A DNA stretch of 64,000 bases from Ensifer sp. USDA 6670 (GTDB taxonomy: Bacteria; Pseudomonadota; Alphaproteobacteria; Rhizobiales; Rhizobiaceae), in contig ATWE01000010.1 of assembly GCA_000421085.1 (NCBI GenBank), forward strand, positions 183,747-247,746, in the 5' to 3' direction. The translations under genes were made by a program, and so were the position numbers. The stretch's first letter is position 1. The number at the start of each line of letters is the position of its first letter. Positions 53,941 through 64,000 of the stretch are shown here, piece by piece. The notes beneath the pieces are model-generated. The model did no database searches. It saw nothing but the letters and a program-made list of their open reading frames with translations, and was not told the origin of the DNA.

Positions 53941-54642
53941 GTGGACTGGATGGCATTGAGCGACGCGGAGTGGACGGCCGTCCGCCTGAGCCTGCGGGTC
54001 GCCACCGTCGCGATGCTTGCGAGCCTGCCGCCGGCGCTCCTCGTCTCGATGGTCCTTGCGCGCGGCCGCTTCTGGGGCAAGTCGCTCCTGAACGGCCTTG
54101 TCCATATGCCGCTGATCCTGCCGCCTGTGGTTACCGGCTTCGCTCTGCTGCTCCTTTTCGGCCGGCGCGGACCGGTGGGCGCCTTTCTCGCCGAGAATTT
54201 CGGGCTGGTCTTTTCCTTCCGCTGGACGGGAGCGGCGCTCGCCTGCGCGGTGATGGGCTTCCCATTGATGGTCCGCAGCATCCGGCTGTCGATCGAAGCA
54301 GTCGACCGCAAGCTCGAAGAAGCGGCCGGTACACTTGGGGCAAGCCCTGCCTGGATATTCCTGACGGTCACCCTGCCCCTGATCCTTCCCGGAATCCTCG
54401 CCGGCATGATCCTCTCTTTCGCCAAGGCCATGGGCGAATTCGGCGCGACCATCACCTTCGTCTCCAATATTCCCGGCGAGACGCAGACGCTTTCCGCCGC
54501 GATCTATACCTTCACACAGGTGCCGGGCGGCGACGCCGGCGCGATGCGCCTTGCCGCGATCTCCGTCGTTATTTCGATGACGGCCCTGATGCTTTCGGAA
54601 GCCATGGCTGCAGCCGCAGCGCGGCGGACGGTGGCGGCATGA
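53941..54642 (+). CDS. modB: Molybdate ABC transporter, permease
   Basis: 233 residues with five or six membrane helices. [27 protein letters not shown] is the EAA loop that meets Mod[23 protein letters not shown] is the conserved end segment of ModB. The start is GTG 53941, preceded by GGGAG. Its stop overlaps the start of modC by ATGA. Confidence 0.93.
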   Translation: MDWMALSDAEWTAVRLSLRVATVAMLASLPPALLVSMVLARGRFWGKSLLNGLVHMPLILPPVVTGFALLLLFGRRGPVGAFLAENFGLVFSFRWTGAALACAVMGFPLMVRSIRLSIEAVDRKLEEAAGTLGASPAWIFLTVTLPLILPGILAGMILSFAKAMGEFGATITFVSNIPGETQTLSAAIYTFTQVPGGDAGAMRLAAISVVISMTALMLSEAMAAAAARRTVAA

Positions 54643-55724
54643 GGCTCGAGGTCGAAGCGCGCCTTCGGCTCGGCTCTTTCGCGATCGACGCCGCCTTCGG
54701 CTCGGAGGGCGGGGTGACCGCTCTTTTCGGCCGCTCCGGCTCCGGCAAGACCTCGCTCGTCAACATCATCGCCGGCCTCCTTCGGCCCGATCAGGGCCGC
54801 ATCGTGCTCGACGGCGACACGATCGCCGACAGTGAGCGCCGGCTTTTTACCCCCGTCCACCGCCGGCGCTTCGCCTATGTGTTCCAGGAAGCCCGCCTCT
54901 TTCCGCATTTGAGCGTCCGCGGAAATCTTGCCTATGGCCGCTGGTTTGCAGGCGCGGCCCGGCCAAAGCCTGAGTTCGCGACCGAATTCGGCAGGATCGT
55001 CGAAATGCTCGGCATCGGCCATTTGCTCGATCGGATGCCCTCGAGGCTCTCGGGCGGCGAGCGGCAGCGCGTCGCCATCGGCCGGGCGCTGCTCGCTTCC
55101 CCCCGCCTGCTCCTGATGGACGAGCCGCTCGCCGCGCTCGACGACGCCAGAAAAGCCGAAATCCTGCCCTATCTGGAGCGGCTACGCGACGAGACGCGGA
55201 TTCCGATCGTCTATGTCAGTCATTCGGTGGCTGAAGTGGCGCGGCTGGCGGAGCGGGTCGTCGTCATGGAAAACGGCCGGGTCAAGGCCTCCGGCAAAAC
55301 GGCGGCCGTTCTGAACGAGCCGTTCCCGACATCCGCCGCCGACCGGCGAGACGCGGGCGCGTTGATCGAAGGCATCGTCGACAGTCAGGACGGAGCCCAC
55401 GAACTGACTGTGGTGCGCGCCGGCGACTGCCTGATCCGCGTGCCGCATCTCGTCGCCGAGCCCGGGCAAAGTCTGCGCCTCTTCGTTGCGGCACGCGACG
55501 TCATGCTGGCGACCCGTCGCCCGGACGGCATCAGCGCCCTCAACGTTCTTCCGGGAACGATCGTCGGCCTCTCGTCGCCGCGGTTAGGCAGCGTCGACGT
55601 GCGCGTAGACTGCGGCGGCAACGTCATTGCCGCGCGAGTCACGACCGTCTCCCGTGATGCGCTCGCGCTTCAGCCGGGAAAGCAGGTGCACGCCATCATC
55701 AAGACCGTCGCCCTCGATTATTAG
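54639..55724 (+). CDS. modC: Molybdate ABC transporter, ATPase
   Basis: 361 residues. Walker A is [11 protein letters not shown] near residue 30, the signature [15 protein letters not shown] near 129, and Walker [13 protein letters not shown] after it. The C-terminal part from about residue 290 is a TOBE domain that binds molybdate. The open frame extends far upstream through modB but is not coding. The last 26 bp overlap the 3' end of the convergent modE. Confidence 0.94.
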   Translation: MRLEVEARLRLGSFAIDAAFGSEGGVTALFGRSGSGKTSLVNIIAGLLRPDQGRIVLDGDTIADSERRLFTPVHRRRFAYVFQEARLFPHLSVRGNLAYGRWFAGAARPKPEFATEFGRIVEMLGIGHLLDRMPSRLSGGERQRVAIGRALLASPRLLLMDEPLAALDDARKAEILPYLERLRDETRIPIVYVSHSVAEVARLAERVVVMENGRVKASGKTAAVLNEPFPTSAADRRDAGALIEGIVDSQDGAHELTVVRAGDCLIRVPHLVAEPGQSLRLFVAARDVMLATRRPDGISALNVLPGTIVGLSSPRLGSVDVRVDCGGNVIAARVTTVSRDALALQPGKQVHAIIKTVALDY

Positions 55725-56115
55725 AGCCACTTGCGGTCGGCTCCTCCTGCGGAGCCCCTTTGCAGTCGCGCATGGCGTCCAGCCAATCGAGATCGTCGGC
55801 AATCGCGGCCTGTGCCTTCGCCTCCATCGCCCGGAAGCGCTCGATCAGCATGTGGCCGAAAGCGGTGACGACGGCGCCGCCGCCCTGTTTGCCGCCACGC
55901 TGGGAGTCGACTGCCGGCTCCTTGAACATACGGTTCAAGGCGTCGACCAGCAGCCAGGCACGCCGGTAAGACATGTCCATGGCCCGCCCGGCCGCGGAAA
56001 TGGAGCCAGTCTCGCGGATGTGTTCCAAAAGCATGATCTTGCCGCGCCCGAGACGGCTGTCCGGCGGGAAGTCGATGCGGAGGATCGGGCGGGGGTCGGC
56101 TTGGGTATCGCGCAT
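55699..56115 (-). CDS. modE: Short ModE-type regulator (DNA-binding domain only)
   Basis: 138 residues. [50 protein letters not shown] is the ModE/LysR-like winged helix, followed by the dimerisation helices ([18 protein letters not shown]). The two molybdate-binding TOBE domains of full-length ModE (about 260 residues) are missing, so how it senses molybdate is unclear. A partner or ModC's TOBE domain could supply the signal. It is convergent with and overlaps modC by 26 bp. The longer open frame upstream is not ModE-like. Confidence 0.88.
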   Translation of the reverse strand: MRDTQADPRPILRIDFPPDSRLGRGKIMLLEHIRETGSISAAGRAMDMSYRRAWLLVDALNRMFKEPAVDSQRGGKQGGGAVVTAFGHMLIERFRAMEAKAQAAIADDLDWLDAMRDCKGAPQEEPTASGSNNRGRRS

Positions 56116-56284
56116 GGAGCGAACATAAAGCCTGGCGCAGGAGACGGGAAGGCGCGACCGCTCAAAGACTACGCGGGACATTCGGGCACCGGAACTGTGC
56201 ATCGCCGCCCGAAACCGGCGACGCGGGCTTGATCGAAGCCGACATTGGATGCAGCGATAGAAATAGCTGAACAAACCCCAAGAG

Positions 56285-57622
56285 ATGATCATGCCCGGCC
56301 CCGCTCTCGACTCAGTTGAAACCGATCCTTCGCTGCCCGGAAGTGCCGACGTCGTCATCATCGGCGGCGGCATCATCGGAGTGAGCACCGCTCTTTTTCT
56401 GGCCGAACGCGGCGTGAAAGTCGTCCTCTGCGAGAAGGGCGTTCTCGGCGGCGAGCAATCGAGCCGCAATTGGGGTTGGGTGCGCGTCATGGGCCGCGAT
56501 CGGCGCGAGATTCCGCTGGCGATCGAGGCGCTGAAAATCTGGGACACGCTCGATACACGCGTCGGAGGCGAGACCGGATTCCGCCGGAGCGGCATTCTCT
56601 ACATTTCCGAAACGGAGCAGGACGTCGCCAACCGCGACGCCTGGCTCGCGCTTGCGAAGCCCCATGGCGTCGACAGCCGCCAGCTCACCGCCGACGAGAC
56701 CTTCGAGCGCATGGCCGGAGCGGCAATCCGCTACAAAGGCGCGCTCTATACGCCGAGCGATGGCCGAGCCGAGCCGCAGAGAGCGGTGCCCGCAATCGCG
56801 GCCGGAGCACGCCGTGCCGGCGCACATATCGTGACCGGCTGTGCGGTGCGGGGGATCGAGAAGAGTGCGGGTCGGGTAAGCGCCGTCATCACCGAAAAGG
56901 GCCGCATCGAAACGTCGACGGTGGTGCTTGCTGGCGGCGCCTGGTCGCGGCTCTTCTGCAAAGGCCTCGGCATTCGGCTGCCGCAGCTGAAGGTGCGCAA
57001 CACCGTGCTCAGGACAGCACCGGTCGAGGGCGGCCCGGACGGCGCCGGCGCAACGGCGACTTACGCCTATCGCAAACGCCTCGACGGCGGCTACACGATC
57101 GCCACCGCGGGTGCCAATCTGCATCCGCTGGTGCCGGACACACTCGCATTCTTCCGCGATTTTCGCGCGGCGAGAAGGGCCGAGGGCGAAGCCGTGCAGG
57201 CGGGCCTGAGCGCCCAGAGCTGGCGCGAGCTTTTCGAAATCGCATCCGTGCCCCTCGATCGGCCGGGCGCCTTCGAGCGCCACCGCATCCTCGATCCGCG
57301 GCCCGATCCGAAATCCGTGCTCAAGGCATTCGAGGAAGCAAGGAAGGCTCTGCCTAAGCTCCGCACCGTCGAGCCGCTGCAGATCTGGGCCGGCCTGATC
57401 GATGTCACGCCGGACGTCGTGCCGGTCATTTCGCCTGCGCAAGAGCTGCCGGGCCTCGTCATCGCTACCGGCTTCTCCGGCCACGGCTTCGGCATCGGCC
57501 CCGGCGCCGGACATCTCGTCGCCGATCTCGTCACCGGAGACCGGCCCATCGTCGATCCCTCCGAGTTCCGCCTGTCGCGCTTTTCCGACGGCAGCCCCAT
57601 AGAGATCGCGCCACCGGTCTAG
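56285..57622 (+). CDS. FAD-dependent oxidoreductase, DAO/DadA-like
   Basis: 445 residues. DVVIIGGGIIGVSTALFLAERGVKVVLCEKG is the FAD-binding Rossmann start. SRNWGWVRVMGRD, RRSGILYISET, and the end block VIATGFSGHGFGIGPGAGHLVADL complete the DAO family pattern. It would oxidise a secondary amine, D-amino acid or similar; the substrate is unknown. Starts at ATG 56285 and 56291 are both possible. Its stop codon sits at the boundary of the MITE-like element that follows. Confidence 0.9.
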   Translation: MIMPGPALDSVETDPSLPGSADVVIIGGGIIGVSTALFLAERGVKVVLCEKGVLGGEQSSRNWGWVRVMGRDRREIPLAIEALKIWDTLDTRVGGETGFRRSGILYISETEQDVANRDAWLALAKPHGVDSRQLTADETFERMAGAAIRYKGALYTPSDGRAEPQRAVPAIAAGARRAGAHIVTGCAVRGIEKSAGRVSAVITEKGRIETSTVVLAGGAWSRLFCKGLGIRLPQLKVRNTVLRTAPVEGGPDGAGATATYAYRKRLDGGYTIATAGANLHPLVPDTLAFFRDFRAARRAEGEAVQAGLSAQSWRELFEIASVPLDRPGAFERHRILDPRPDPKSVLKAFEEARKALPKLRTVEPLQIWAGLIDVTPDVVPVISPAQELPGLVIATGFSGHGFGIGPGAGHLVADLVTGDRPIVDPSEFRLSRFSDGSPIEIAPPV

Positions 57623-57895
57623 AGCCCTTCAGGGTTAAATGGAAGCAGTTCTGCCGGAGCAGGTTTTCGTCAGGGCAGAGGCGATCGGCGAAGGGGCGTA
57701 CCTGGATGTACGTCCGAGACGATCGCCTCTGATCCTGGCGGAAAGATGCCCGGCCCTGCGGGTTGGCTGAAACGGGCCGCCTGATCGGCCGGCCGGCTTG
57801 GACGTAAGCTTTGGCTACGCCGCGCGCCGGCCGGTCGACCATCCGACTCCGTTTGAGCCAACAGAACTGGTTCCATTTAACCCTGAAGGGCTCTA
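57620..57895. mobile_element. MITE-like palindromic element flanked by TA
   Basis: 276 bp including flanking TA. 57621-57653 and 57862-57894 are inverted repeats of 33 bp with one mismatch, starting AGAGCCCTTCAGGGTTAAAT. TA stands at both ends (57620-57621 and 57894-57895), as expected for TA target duplication by IS630/Tc1-type transposases. Inside lies a second palindrome, CAGAGGCGATCG / CGATCGCCTCTG (about 57675-57725). It has no gene. The left TA is shared with the stop codon of the oxidoreductase gene. The rest of the gap to 58202 is leader of the bkd operon. Confidence 0.75.
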
Positions 57896-58046
57896 AGGGC
57901 TCACCAACCGTCTCACGAAATAAAATTACCCGCCGACAGCACCGGCATGGGCGCACGAACGTGCGCCGCGGGAGCGCCGGCACGAATCTGTCTTTCTTCG
58001 CGCAGCAGCCGGGCGCGGCGGCGAAAGCCCTTCATCTGGCCCCTGA

Positions 58047-59435
<1,389 letters not shown>

Positions 59436-59436
59436 T

Positions 59437-60450
59437 ATGGCCAGAATGACGATGATCGAAGCGGTGCGCAGCGCCATGGACGTGTCGATGGCGCGCGACG
59501 AAAATGTCGTCGTCTTCGGCGAGGACGTCGGTTATTTCGGCGGCGTTTTCCGCTGCACCCAGGGGCTCCAGGCGAAGTACGGCAAGACGCGCTGCTTCGA
59601 TACCCCCATCAGCGAGTCCGGCATCGTCGGCACGGCCATCGGCATGGCCGCCTACGGGCTGAAACCATGCGTCGAGATTCAGTTTGCCGATTATATGTAT
59701 CCCGCTTACGACCAGCTCACGCAGGAGGCCGCGCGGATCCGCTATCGCTCGAACGGCGACTTCACCTGCCCGATCGTCGTGCGCATGCCGACGGGCGGCG
59801 GCATTTTCGGCGGCCAGACCCATAGCCAGAGCCCGGAGGCGCTCTTCACCCATGTTTGCGGGCTGAAGGTCGTCGTGCCGTCGAACCCCTATGACGCCAA
59901 GGGCCTCCTCATCTCGGCGATCGAGGATCCGGACCCGGTGATGTTCCTGGAGCCGAAGCGGCTTTATAACGGTCCCTTCGACGGCCACCACGAACGCCCG
60001 GTCACGGCCTGGTCCAAGCACGAGCTCGGCGACGTTCCGGACGGGCACTATACGATCCCGATCGGCAAGGCCGAGATACGCCGCAAGGGCTCAGGCGTGA
60101 CTGTCATCGCCTATGGCACGATGGTGCATGTGGCGCTTGCGGCAGCCGAGGAAACGGGTATCGACGCGGAAGTGATCGATCTGCGCAGCCTGTTGCCGCT
60201 CGACCTCGAGACGATCGTGCAATCGGCGAAGAAGACCGGGCGGTGCGTGGTCGTGCACGAGGCGACGCTGACCTCGGGATTCGGTGCCGAGCTCGCCGCT
60301 CTCGTTCAGGAGCACTGCTTCTATCACCTCGAGTCTCCGGTCGTCCGGGTAACGGGTTGGGACACGCCCTATCCGCACGCGCAGGAGTGGGATTATTTCC
60401 CCGGTCCGGCACGCGTCGGGCGTGCGCTCGCCGAAGCGATGGAGGGCTGA
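59437..60450 (+). CDS. bkdA2: Branched-chain 2-oxoacid dehydrogenase E1 beta
   Basis: 337 residues. VVVFGEDVGYFGGVFRCTQGL, RCFDTPISESGIVGTAIGMA and PTGGGIFGGQTHSQSPEALFTH are E1-beta signatures. It completes the thiamine diphosphate site with the alpha chain. The gene starts one base after the alpha stop; the larger upstream frame is out-of-frame alpha coding. E2 follows after 3 bp. Confidence 0.94.
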   Translation: MARMTMIEAVRSAMDVSMARDENVVVFGEDVGYFGGVFRCTQGLQAKYGKTRCFDTPISESGIVGTAIGMAAYGLKPCVEIQFADYMYPAYDQLTQEAARIRYRSNGDFTCPIVVRMPTGGGIFGGQTHSQSPEALFTHVCGLKVVVPSNPYDAKGLLISAIEDPDPVMFLEPKRLYNGPFDGHHERPVTAWSKHELGDVPDGHYTIPIGKAEIRRKGSGVTVIAYGTMVHVALAAAEETGIDAEVIDLRSLLPLDLETIVQSAKKTGRCVVVHEATLTSGFGAELAALVQEHCFYHLESPVVRVTGWDTPYPHAQEWDYFPGPARVGRALAEAMEG

Positions 60451-60453
60451 CCC

Positions 60454-61734
60454 GTGGGTGAATTCATCATCAAGATGCCGGATGTCGGCGAGGGTGTCGC
60501 GGAGGCCGAGCTCGTCGAGTGGCATGTGAGGCCCGGCGACCCGGTGCGCGAAGACATGGTGCTCGCCGCCGTCATGACCGACAAGGCCACGGTCGAAATC
60601 CCCTCGCCCGTCACCGGCAAGGTCCTGTGGCTCGGAGCGGAAGTCGGCGACACGGTCGCGGTGAAGGCGCCGCTGGTCAGGATCGAGACATCCGGCGAGG
60701 CGGGCGAAGCTGCCCCGGACAGCGTCCCGGAGGCGCTGGCCGAAAAGGTGCTGGACGAGCCCGTTGCCGTCTCCTCCCGGCTCGAGGCGAAGACAACTGC
60801 GAAATCTGAAAAGGCTGCGCCGAGACCCGCACCGGCGCCGCGCGAAGCGCCGGATCTTTCGGCAAAGCCGCTCGCCTCCCCGGCGGTGCGGCTGCGCGCC
60901 AGAGAGAGCGGCATCGATCTCCGGCAGGTAGCCGGCACCGGGCCGGCCGGCCGGATCACCCATGAGGACCTCGATCTCTTCATCAGCCGTGGCGCCGAGC
61001 CGCTGCCGGCTCAGACCGGCCTCGTCCGCAAGACCGCCGTCGAGGAGGTCAGGATGACCGGCCTCAGGCGTCGGATCGCCGAGAAGATGTCGCTCTCTAC
61101 GTCACGCATCCCCCACATCACCTATGTGGAAGAGGTGGACATGACGGCGCTCGAGGATCTGCGCACGACGATGAACCGCGACCGCAAGCCCGAGCAGCCC
61201 AAGCTCACGATCCTGCCTTTCCTGATGCGCGCGCTGGTAAAGACCGTCGCCGAGCAGCCCGGCGTCAACGCCACTTTCGACGACCATGCCGGCGTCATTC
61301 ACCGCCACGCCGCCGTCCATATCGGCATCGCCACCCAGACGCCCGCCGGGCTGACCGTTCCGGTGGTGCGCCATGCCGAGGCGCGCGGGATATGGGACTG
61401 CGCGGCCGAGCTCAACCGGCTGGCGGACGCCGCCCGTACCGGAACCGCGACGCGCGACGAGCTCACCGGCTCGACCATCACCATCTCCTCGCTCGGTGCC
61501 ATCGGCGGAATCGCTTCTACGCCGGTCATCAACCATCCGGAGGTGGCGATCGTCGGCGTCAACAAGATTGCCGTCCGCCCCCTCTGGGACGGCGCACAAT
61601 TCGTCCCGCGCAAAATCATGAATCTGTCGTCGAGCTTCGATCACCGGGTCATCGATGGCTGGGATGCCGCGGTCTTCGTTCAGCGCCTGAAGACGCTGCT
61701 CGAAACGCCGGCGCTGATTTTCGTTGAAGGATAG
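60454..61734 (+). CDS. bkdB: Branched-chain 2-oxoacid dehydrogenase E2
   Basis: 426 residues, GTG start. The lipoyl domain is at residues 1-80 with the acceptor Lys in VMTDKATVEIPSP. A Pro/Ala/Lys linker leads to a peripheral-subunit-binding domain near 145-180 (ASPAVRLRARESGIDLRQVAGTGPAGRI). The catalytic domain ends with SSSFDHRVIDGWDAA, containing the His and Asp of the acyltransferase site. It transfers the branched acyl group to CoA. Confidence 0.94.
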   Translation: MGEFIIKMPDVGEGVAEAELVEWHVRPGDPVREDMVLAAVMTDKATVEIPSPVTGKVLWLGAEVGDTVAVKAPLVRIETSGEAGEAAPDSVPEALAEKVLDEPVAVSSRLEAKTTAKSEKAAPRPAPAPREAPDLSAKPLASPAVRLRARESGIDLRQVAGTGPAGRITHEDLDLFISRGAEPLPAQTGLVRKTAVEEVRMTGLRRRIAEKMSLSTSRIPHITYVEEVDMTALEDLRTTMNRDRKPEQPKLTILPFLMRALVKTVAEQPGVNATFDDHAGVIHRHAAVHIGIATQTPAGLTVPVVRHAEARGIWDCAAELNRLADAARTGTATRDELTGSTITISSLGAIGGIASTPVINHPEVAIVGVNKIAVRPLWDGAQFVPRKIMNLSSSFDHRVIDGWDAAVFVQRLKTLLETPALIFVEG

Positions 61735-61740
61735 GCATCC

Positions 61741-63135
61741 ATGAAGGAAATCTCCTGCAAGTTCCTGGTTCTCGGCGCCGGCCCCGGCGGCTATGTCGCG
61801 GCGATCCGCGCCGGCCAGCTCGGCGTCAACACGGTGATCGTCGAGAAAGCGAAGGCCGGCGGCACCTGCCTGAACGTCGGCTGCATTCCGTCGAAGGCGC
61901 TGATCCATGCGGCGGACGAATATCACAAGCTCCGCACGGCTGCCTCGGGCAAAAGCCCGCTCGGCCTCTCGTTGAATGCGCCGGCAATCGACCTCCGGCG
62001 GACGATCGCCTGGAAGGACGGCATCGTCGGCCGGCTCAACAGCGGCGTCACCGGGCTCCTGAAAAAGGCTGGCGTCAAGGCGGTTATCGGCGAGGGGCGC
62101 TTCGTCGACGGCAAGACGGTGGACGTGGAGACCGAAACCGGCCTACAGCGCATTCGCGCGGAAGCCATCGTCATTGCGACCGGGTCGGCACCGGTCGAGC
62201 TTCCCGATCTTCCCTTCGGGGGAAGCGTCATCTCCTCGACCCAGGCGCTTGCGCTGACCGAAATACCCGAGACGCTCGCGGTGATCGGCGGCGGCTATAT
62301 CGGGCTCGAACTCGGAACCGCCTTCGCCAAGCTGGGCTCCAAGGTCACCGTGCTCGAAGCGCTGGACCGGATCCTGCCGCAATACGACGCCGATCTTTCG
62401 AAGCCGGTCATGAAGCGGCTCGGCGAACTCGGTGTGGAGGTCTTCACCCGCACCGCGGCCAAACGGCTCTCCGCCGATCGGCGGGGCTTGCTTGCCGAGG
62501 AGAACGGACGCGCCTTCGAGGTCCCGGCGGAGAAAGTCCTCGTCACCGTCGGCCGACGGCCGGTGACGGAAGGTTGGGGGCTTGAAGAGATCGACCTCGA
62601 CCGGTCGGGCAGGTTCATCCGCATCGACGACCAATGCCGCACCTCGATGCGCGGCGTCTATGCGATCGGCGACGTGACCGGCGAGCCGATGCTGGCGCAC
62701 CGGGCGATGGCACAGGGCGAAATGGTGGCGGAAATCGTCGTCGGCCGCAAGCGGAGCTGGGACAGGCGCTGCATTCCCGCGGTCTGCTTCACCGACCCGG
62801 AAATCGTTGCCGCCGGCCTCTCGCCGGAAGAGGCGCGCGCCGCCGGGATCGACGTCAAGATCGGCCAATTTCCCTTCCATGCGAACGGCCGCGCCATGAC
62901 GACGCTCTCCGAGGACGGCTTCGTGCGGGTCATCGCCCGCGCCGACAACCACCTGGTCCTCGGCATCCAGGCTGTCGGCCACGGCGTTTCGGAACTGTCG
63001 GCGACTTTTGCGCTGGCGATCGAGATGGGCGCGCGGCTGGAGGACATCGCCGGCACCATCCATGCGCATCCGACGCAATCGGAAGCTTTCCAGGAGGCAG
63101 CGTTCAAGGCACTGGGGCACGCGCTGCACATTTGA
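61741..63135 (+). CDS. lpdA: Dihydrolipoamide dehydrogenase (E3)
   Basis: 464 residues. The FAD site starts LVLGAGPGGYVAAIRAGQLG. The redox-active disulphide is in GGTCLNVGCIPSKALIH. The NAD site is VIGGGYIGLELGTAFAKLG, and the dimer-interface His-Glu lies in HAHPTQSEAFQEA. It reoxidises the lipoyl group of E2 and reduces NAD+. It lies 6 bp after bkdB and is dedicated to this complex by position; other lpd copies are expected elsewhere in the genome. Confidence 0.95.
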   Translation: MKEISCKFLVLGAGPGGYVAAIRAGQLGVNTVIVEKAKAGGTCLNVGCIPSKALIHAADEYHKLRTAASGKSPLGLSLNAPAIDLRRTIAWKDGIVGRLNSGVTGLLKKAGVKAVIGEGRFVDGKTVDVETETGLQRIRAEAIVIATGSAPVELPDLPFGGSVISSTQALALTEIPETLAVIGGGYIGLELGTAFAKLGSKVTVLEALDRILPQYDADLSKPVMKRLGELGVEVFTRTAAKRLSADRRGLLAEENGRAFEVPAEKVLVTVGRRPVTEGWGLEEIDLDRSGRFIRIDDQCRTSMRGVYAIGDVTGEPMLAHRAMAQGEMVAEIVVGRKRSWDRRCIPAVCFTDPEIVAAGLSPEEARAAGIDVKIGQFPFHANGRAMTTLSEDGFVRVIARADNHLVLGIQAVGHGVSELSATFALAIEMGARLEDIAGTIHAHPTQSEAFQEAAFKALGHALHI

Positions 63136-63160
63136 GAGCGTGGCAGGCCACCGGAGACTA

Positions 63161-63266
63161 CTGCATGTTTTTGTCCTTTAATCGTATTCGATTAAAGGAC
63201 AAAAACATGCAGCAGATCAAAGTGCTACAGCGACCTTTGCGCGTCTGATAAGACGCGCGGCGCTGT
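63161..63266. repeat. Double-hairpin element after lpdA
   Basis: A 24-bp perfect inverted repeat (63161-63184 with 63189-63212, loop TATT) is followed by a second stem GCGCGTCT-GATA-AGACGCGC (63239-63258) nested in TACAGCG/CGCTGTA. The first stem begins CTGCATGTTTTTGTCC and should end bkd-operon transcription. The two-stem layout resembles a dispersed Sinorhizobium intergenic element. Confidence 0.7.
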
Positions 63267-63364
63267 ATTGCCGCACCCATCCTCCAGCCACGGCGCGAGC
63301 GCCGCAGCTGTCGATGGTGCTTTTCGAAAGTCTCGGATCGCCGCGGTTTGCGGCGAGTAGGACC

Positions 63365-64000
63365 TCAGCCCATCCGTTCCGACGCGTAGGAACCGGGGCT
63401 CGGCGGGAAGACGACGACGCGGTTGCCGTTGATGAAGCAGCGGTGGTGGATATGGGCGTGCACGGCGCGGGCCAGCACCTGGCTTTCGACGTCGCGGCCG
63501 ATCGAGACGTAGTCCTCGGCCGACTGCGCATGGGTGATGCGGGCGATGTCCTGCTCGATGATCGGGCCCTCGTCGAGATCGGCGGTGACGTAATGCGCCG
63601 TCGCGCCGATCAGCTTCACGCCGCGCTCATAGGCCTGCTTGTAGGGGTTCGCCCCCTTGAACGACGGCAGGAAGGAGTGGTGGATGTTGATGATCTTCCC
63701 CGACATCTTCTTGCACAGCGCATCCGAAAGCACCTGCATGTAGCGGGCAAGCACGATCAGCTCGGCGCCCGTCTGCTCGACCACGTCCATCAGCTGGGCT
63801 TCGGCCTTCGGCTTGTTCTCCTTCGTCACCTTGATGCAGTGGAAGGGGATGTCGTGGTTGACGACCACCTTCTGGTAGTCGAAGTGGTTGGAAACGACGC
63901 CGACGATGTCGATCGGCAAGGCGCCGATCTTCCAGCGGTAGAGAAGATCGTTCAGGCAATGGCCGAAACGCGACACCATGAGCAGCACCTTCATGCGCTC
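63365..64000 (-). CDS. purU: Formyltetrahydrofolate deformylase, C-terminal part
   Basis: At least 212 residues; the 5' end lies outside the window. VSRFGHCLNDLLYRW, VVSNHFDYQKV and NIHHSFLPSFKGANPYKQAYERGVKLIGATAHYVTADLDEGPII are PurU signatures, with the His and Asp of the formyl-transfer site in the HHSFLP and DLDEGP blocks. The N-terminal ACT domain (about 80 residues) should be just beyond the edge. It releases formate from 10-formyltetrahydrofolate, balancing one-carbon pools. Confidence 0.93.
   Translation of the reverse strand, partial: ERMKVLLMVSRFGHCLNDLLYRWKIGALPIDIVGVVSNHFDYQKVVVNHDIPFHCIKVTKENKPKAEAQLMDVVEQTGAELIVLARYMQVLSDALCKKMSGKIINIHHSFLPSFKGANPYKQAYERGVKLIGATAHYVTADLDEGPIIEQDIARITHAQSAEDYVSIGRDVESQVLARAVHAHIHHRCFINGNRVVVFPPSPGSYASERMG

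Overview
The window looks like chromosomal DNA of a Sinorhizobium/Ensifer-type alphaproteobacterium. This rests on high GC content, the gene content and order (metNIQ, xylAB, emrAB, pha antiporter, aerobic cob genes, mod, bkd), and several families of palindromic intergenic repeats of the kind described in rhizobia. I identified no tRNA, rRNA, CRISPR array, complete IS element or replication origin.

Layout. 1-2.2 kb: 3' end of a CYTH gene coupled to a CHAD gene, then the tRNA hydroxylase trhO. 2.36-4.9 kb (minus): methionine ABC importer metN-metI-metQ. 5.2-13.4 kb (minus): a sugar catabolism block with a LacI regulator, xylB, xylA, a sugar isomerase/epimerase, a Gfo/Idh dehydrogenase and a GH1 beta-glucosidase. 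A perfect LacI-type palindrome lies ahead of the isomerase gene. 13.5-18.7 kb: a Tat-exported phosphoesterase and the emrB-emrA efflux pump, divergent from its TetR regulator across two matching operators. 18.8-23.8 kb: an AraC/GyrI-like regulator, a TerC protein, gltX and lysS. 24-31.4 kb: an unknown membrane protein, a nucleoside hydrolase, the ligase-associated exonuclease with its ATP-dependent DNA ligase, and a CHASE-PAS-GGDEF-EAL protein.

31.6-37.6 kb is the complete seven-subunit cation/proton antiporter, with A and B fused, in tightly overlapping genes. It abuts head-on (no spacer) a flavodoxin-fold oxidoreductase, which is divergent from a LysR regulator. 39.5-46.7 kb carries the aerobic corrin-ring pathway: cobF-G-H-I-J and cobL, cobM on minus, with cobK on plus overlapping its neighbours at both ends. 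ung follows.

47.8-52.9 kb looks accessory. It holds a TetR/unknown-gene pair, an NTF2-like protein, two independent ArsR/AHSA1 modules facing away from each other, a truncated integrase, and stretches without genes. 53-56.1 kb is modABC with a ModE box and a convergent short ModE. 56.3-57.6 kb is a DAO-family oxidoreductase, followed by a 276-bp MITE-like element flanked by TA. 58.2-63.1 kb is the branched-chain 2-oxoacid dehydrogenase operon. The window ends inside purU.

The items I would look at first are the apparent ATC start codon of the antiporter AB gene, the TA-flanked MITE-like element, the 23-bp tandem repeats immediately ahead of cobF, the unknown protein coupled to TetR with its double operator, and the ArsR/AHSA1 plus integrase-remnant island. 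None of these has been checked against databases.
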